From: CAZEDU01 sp964511185
Lineage (GTDB): Bacteria; Myxococcota; Myxococcia; Myxococcales; Myxococcaceae
Reading direction: 5' to 3'
Assembly (NCBI GenBank): GCA_964511185.1
Contig: CAZEDU010000115.1
Location: 1-16,169, forward strand
Length of the DNA stretch: 16,169 bases
Under the pieces are notes generated by a model. The model was not told the DNA's origin. It saw nothing but the letters and a program-made list of their open reading frames with translations, and made no database searches. Shown piece after piece: positions 15,416 to 16,169 of this stretch. The position numbers and the translations under genes are program-made. Within the stretch, counting starts at the first letter, position 1. Each line of letters starts with the position of its first letter.

Positions 15416-15444
15416 TTGCGGTCTTGCAAGGGCACGCCTAGGTT
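15416..15444 (+). promoter_or_regulatory. Weak candidate promoter of the RimK-like gene
   Basis: TTGCGG (15416-15421) and TAGGTT (15439-15444) have the ideal 17-nt spacing but only three of six consensus bases each. The implied leader to the ATG at 15473 is about 20 nt and includes GAGG. Position supports it more than sequence does. Confidence 0.22.
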
Positions 15445-15472
15445 CGCGCACCCTTTCTCGGCGAGGCGGTCG

Positions 15473-16169
15473 ATGAAGATCACCATTCTGTCGCGCTCGT
15501 CGAGCATCCCGTCGACCCGTCGGCTGGTCGAAGCCGCGCGCGCCCGCGGCCATCAGCTGCGGGTGCTCAACCCGGTGAAGGTCGAGATGCACCTCGACGG
15601 TCGCAGCGCCCACCTTTTCTACGAGCGCAAGAAGCTGTCGGCGACGGACGTGGTCATCCCGCGTATCGCGCAGTCCATCACCCACTACGGGCTGGCGGTG
15701 GTGAACCAGTTCGGGATGCGCGGCGTGCCGCTGATGAATACGGCGCAGGCGATCGCGCAGGCGCGCAACAAGATGCGCTGCCTCCAGCTGCTCTCCGCGA
15801 ACGGCATCGACATCCCAGCCACGGTGATGGCGCGAGACGCCGCAGATCTGAAGGCGATGGTCTCCCTGGTGGGCGGCGTGCCGGTGCTCGTCCGCCTGCT
15901 TCAGGGACAAGAAAAGCACGGCATGATGGTCTGCGAGACGCTTCAGTCGCTCGAGGCCGCCCTCGAGGCGGTGCTCGGCCTGGGCCACAACTTGGTCGTG
16001 CAGCAGTACGTCAAGAAGACCGGGCAGGACGTTCGCGTGCTGGTCGTCGGCGGCGAAGCCATCGGCGCGGTCCGCCGGCGCGCTCGGGTCGGCCGCCTGT
16101 CGCGCACCCTCATCGCGGGCGCGCGGCTCGAAGCGACCGAGCTCACCGAAGCGCAGCGTGTCGCCGCGG
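15473..16169 (+). CDS. RimK-like ATP-grasp protein (3' end outside window)
   Basis: The first 232 residues of a RimK-type protein are present. RimK enzymes ligate glutamate to the C-terminus of ribosomal protein S6 or make related amide bonds with ATP. The alignment with E. coli RimK is clear over the whole N-terminal part: MKITILSRS, RRLVEAARARGH, VVIPRIAQSITHYG, AIAQARNKMRCLQLL with Lys100, and the DVRVLVVGGEAIGAVRRRAR strand region. Several ATP-grasp positions differ: the usual Gly-rich loop EGTQGIGV is QGQEKHGMM at 144-152, the preceding Lys is Arg141, the Glu of the QEYI motif is Gln178, and NLHRGG is replaced by TLIAGA (212-217). The Mg-binding residues of the C-terminal part lie outside the window. 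GAGG stands 6 nt before the ATG at 15473. Family is secure; activity as a true S6 ligase is doubtful. Confidence 0.87.
   Translation, partial: MKITILSRSSSIPSTRRLVEAARARGHQLRVLNPVKVEMHLDGRSAHLFYERKKLSATDVVIPRIAQSITHYGLAVVNQFGMRGVPLMNTAQAIAQARNKMRCLQLLSANGIDIPATVMARDAADLKAMVSLVGGVPVLVRLLQGQEKHGMMVCETLQSLEAALEAVLGLGHNLVVQQYVKKTGQDVRVLVVGGEAIGAVRRRARVGRLSRTLIAGARLEATELTEAQRVAA

Larger units (their letters stand above)
15233..15472. other. Divergent 240-bp regulatory region
   Basis: This is the longest non-coding stretch in the window and is lower in GC than its surroundings. It must hold promoters for the MopE-like gene (leftward) and the RimK-like gene (rightward); one candidate for each is listed separately. 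Its middle has a small hairpin, GGCGC-GAAT-GCGCC at 15387-15400, next to an ATTCGCC that mirrors part of it. I see no open frame of protein-like composition. Confidence 0.5.

Overview
The window is GC-rich (codon third positions are mostly G or C) and reads as a piece of a myxobacterial (Myxococcota) chromosome. The evidence is the type of secreted protein it encodes: a metalloprotease with a Cys-rich repeat tail and a MYXO-CTERM-like C-terminus, a lipoprotein with repeated IDNDCNG-type metal-binding motifs plus a choice-of-anchor-L-like domain, von Willebrand A lipoproteins, and a lipoprotein metalloprotease with long Cys-rich modules. The species assignment is an inference. I saw no rRNA, tRNA, CRISPR array, transposase gene or phage gene.

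Layout. Positions 1-11452 are read entirely from the minus strand. In order of transcription they hold: an M43-like metalloprotease lipoprotein, broken by ten N at 11297-11306; a HEAT-repeat lipoprotein; a three-gene block joined by 4-nt ATGA overlaps (small exported protein, matrixin-like Cys-rich protease, bacterial expansin); an unrecognised 184-residue protein; a HAD phosphatase that probably starts at CTG; the HrpB helicase; and a phosphoribosyltransferase/alpha-beta hydrolase fusion that runs off the left edge. Positions 11523-13810 are read from the plus strand: a DsrE-like protein and two paralogous vWA lipoproteins. The first vWA copy has lost nearly the whole vWA core in frame. The second carries a ten-G tract inside its metal-site motif. 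A REP-like palindrome lies between convergent genes at 13821-13849. The MopE-like lipoprotein follows on the minus strand (13898-15232), then a divergent 240-bp region and the 5' part of a RimK-like ATP-grasp gene on the plus strand.

How the genes may work together. The exported set (two metalloproteases, expansin, HEAT lipoprotein, small exported protein) looks like a surface or secreted module acting on external polymers: protein for the proteases, and cellulose or peptidoglycan loosening for the expansin. The overlapping stops and starts imply that the small protein, matrixin and expansin are made together. The cytoplasmic genes downstream (HAD, hrpB, phosphoribosyltransferase-hydrolase) are ordinary housekeeping or accessory enzymes with close spacing.

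The points most worth a second look are the expansin/matrixin translational unit, the hollowed-out vWA paralogue, the G10 tract, the CTG start of the HAD gene, the altered ATP-grasp motifs in the RimK-like protein, and the assembly gap that hides an intact reading frame.
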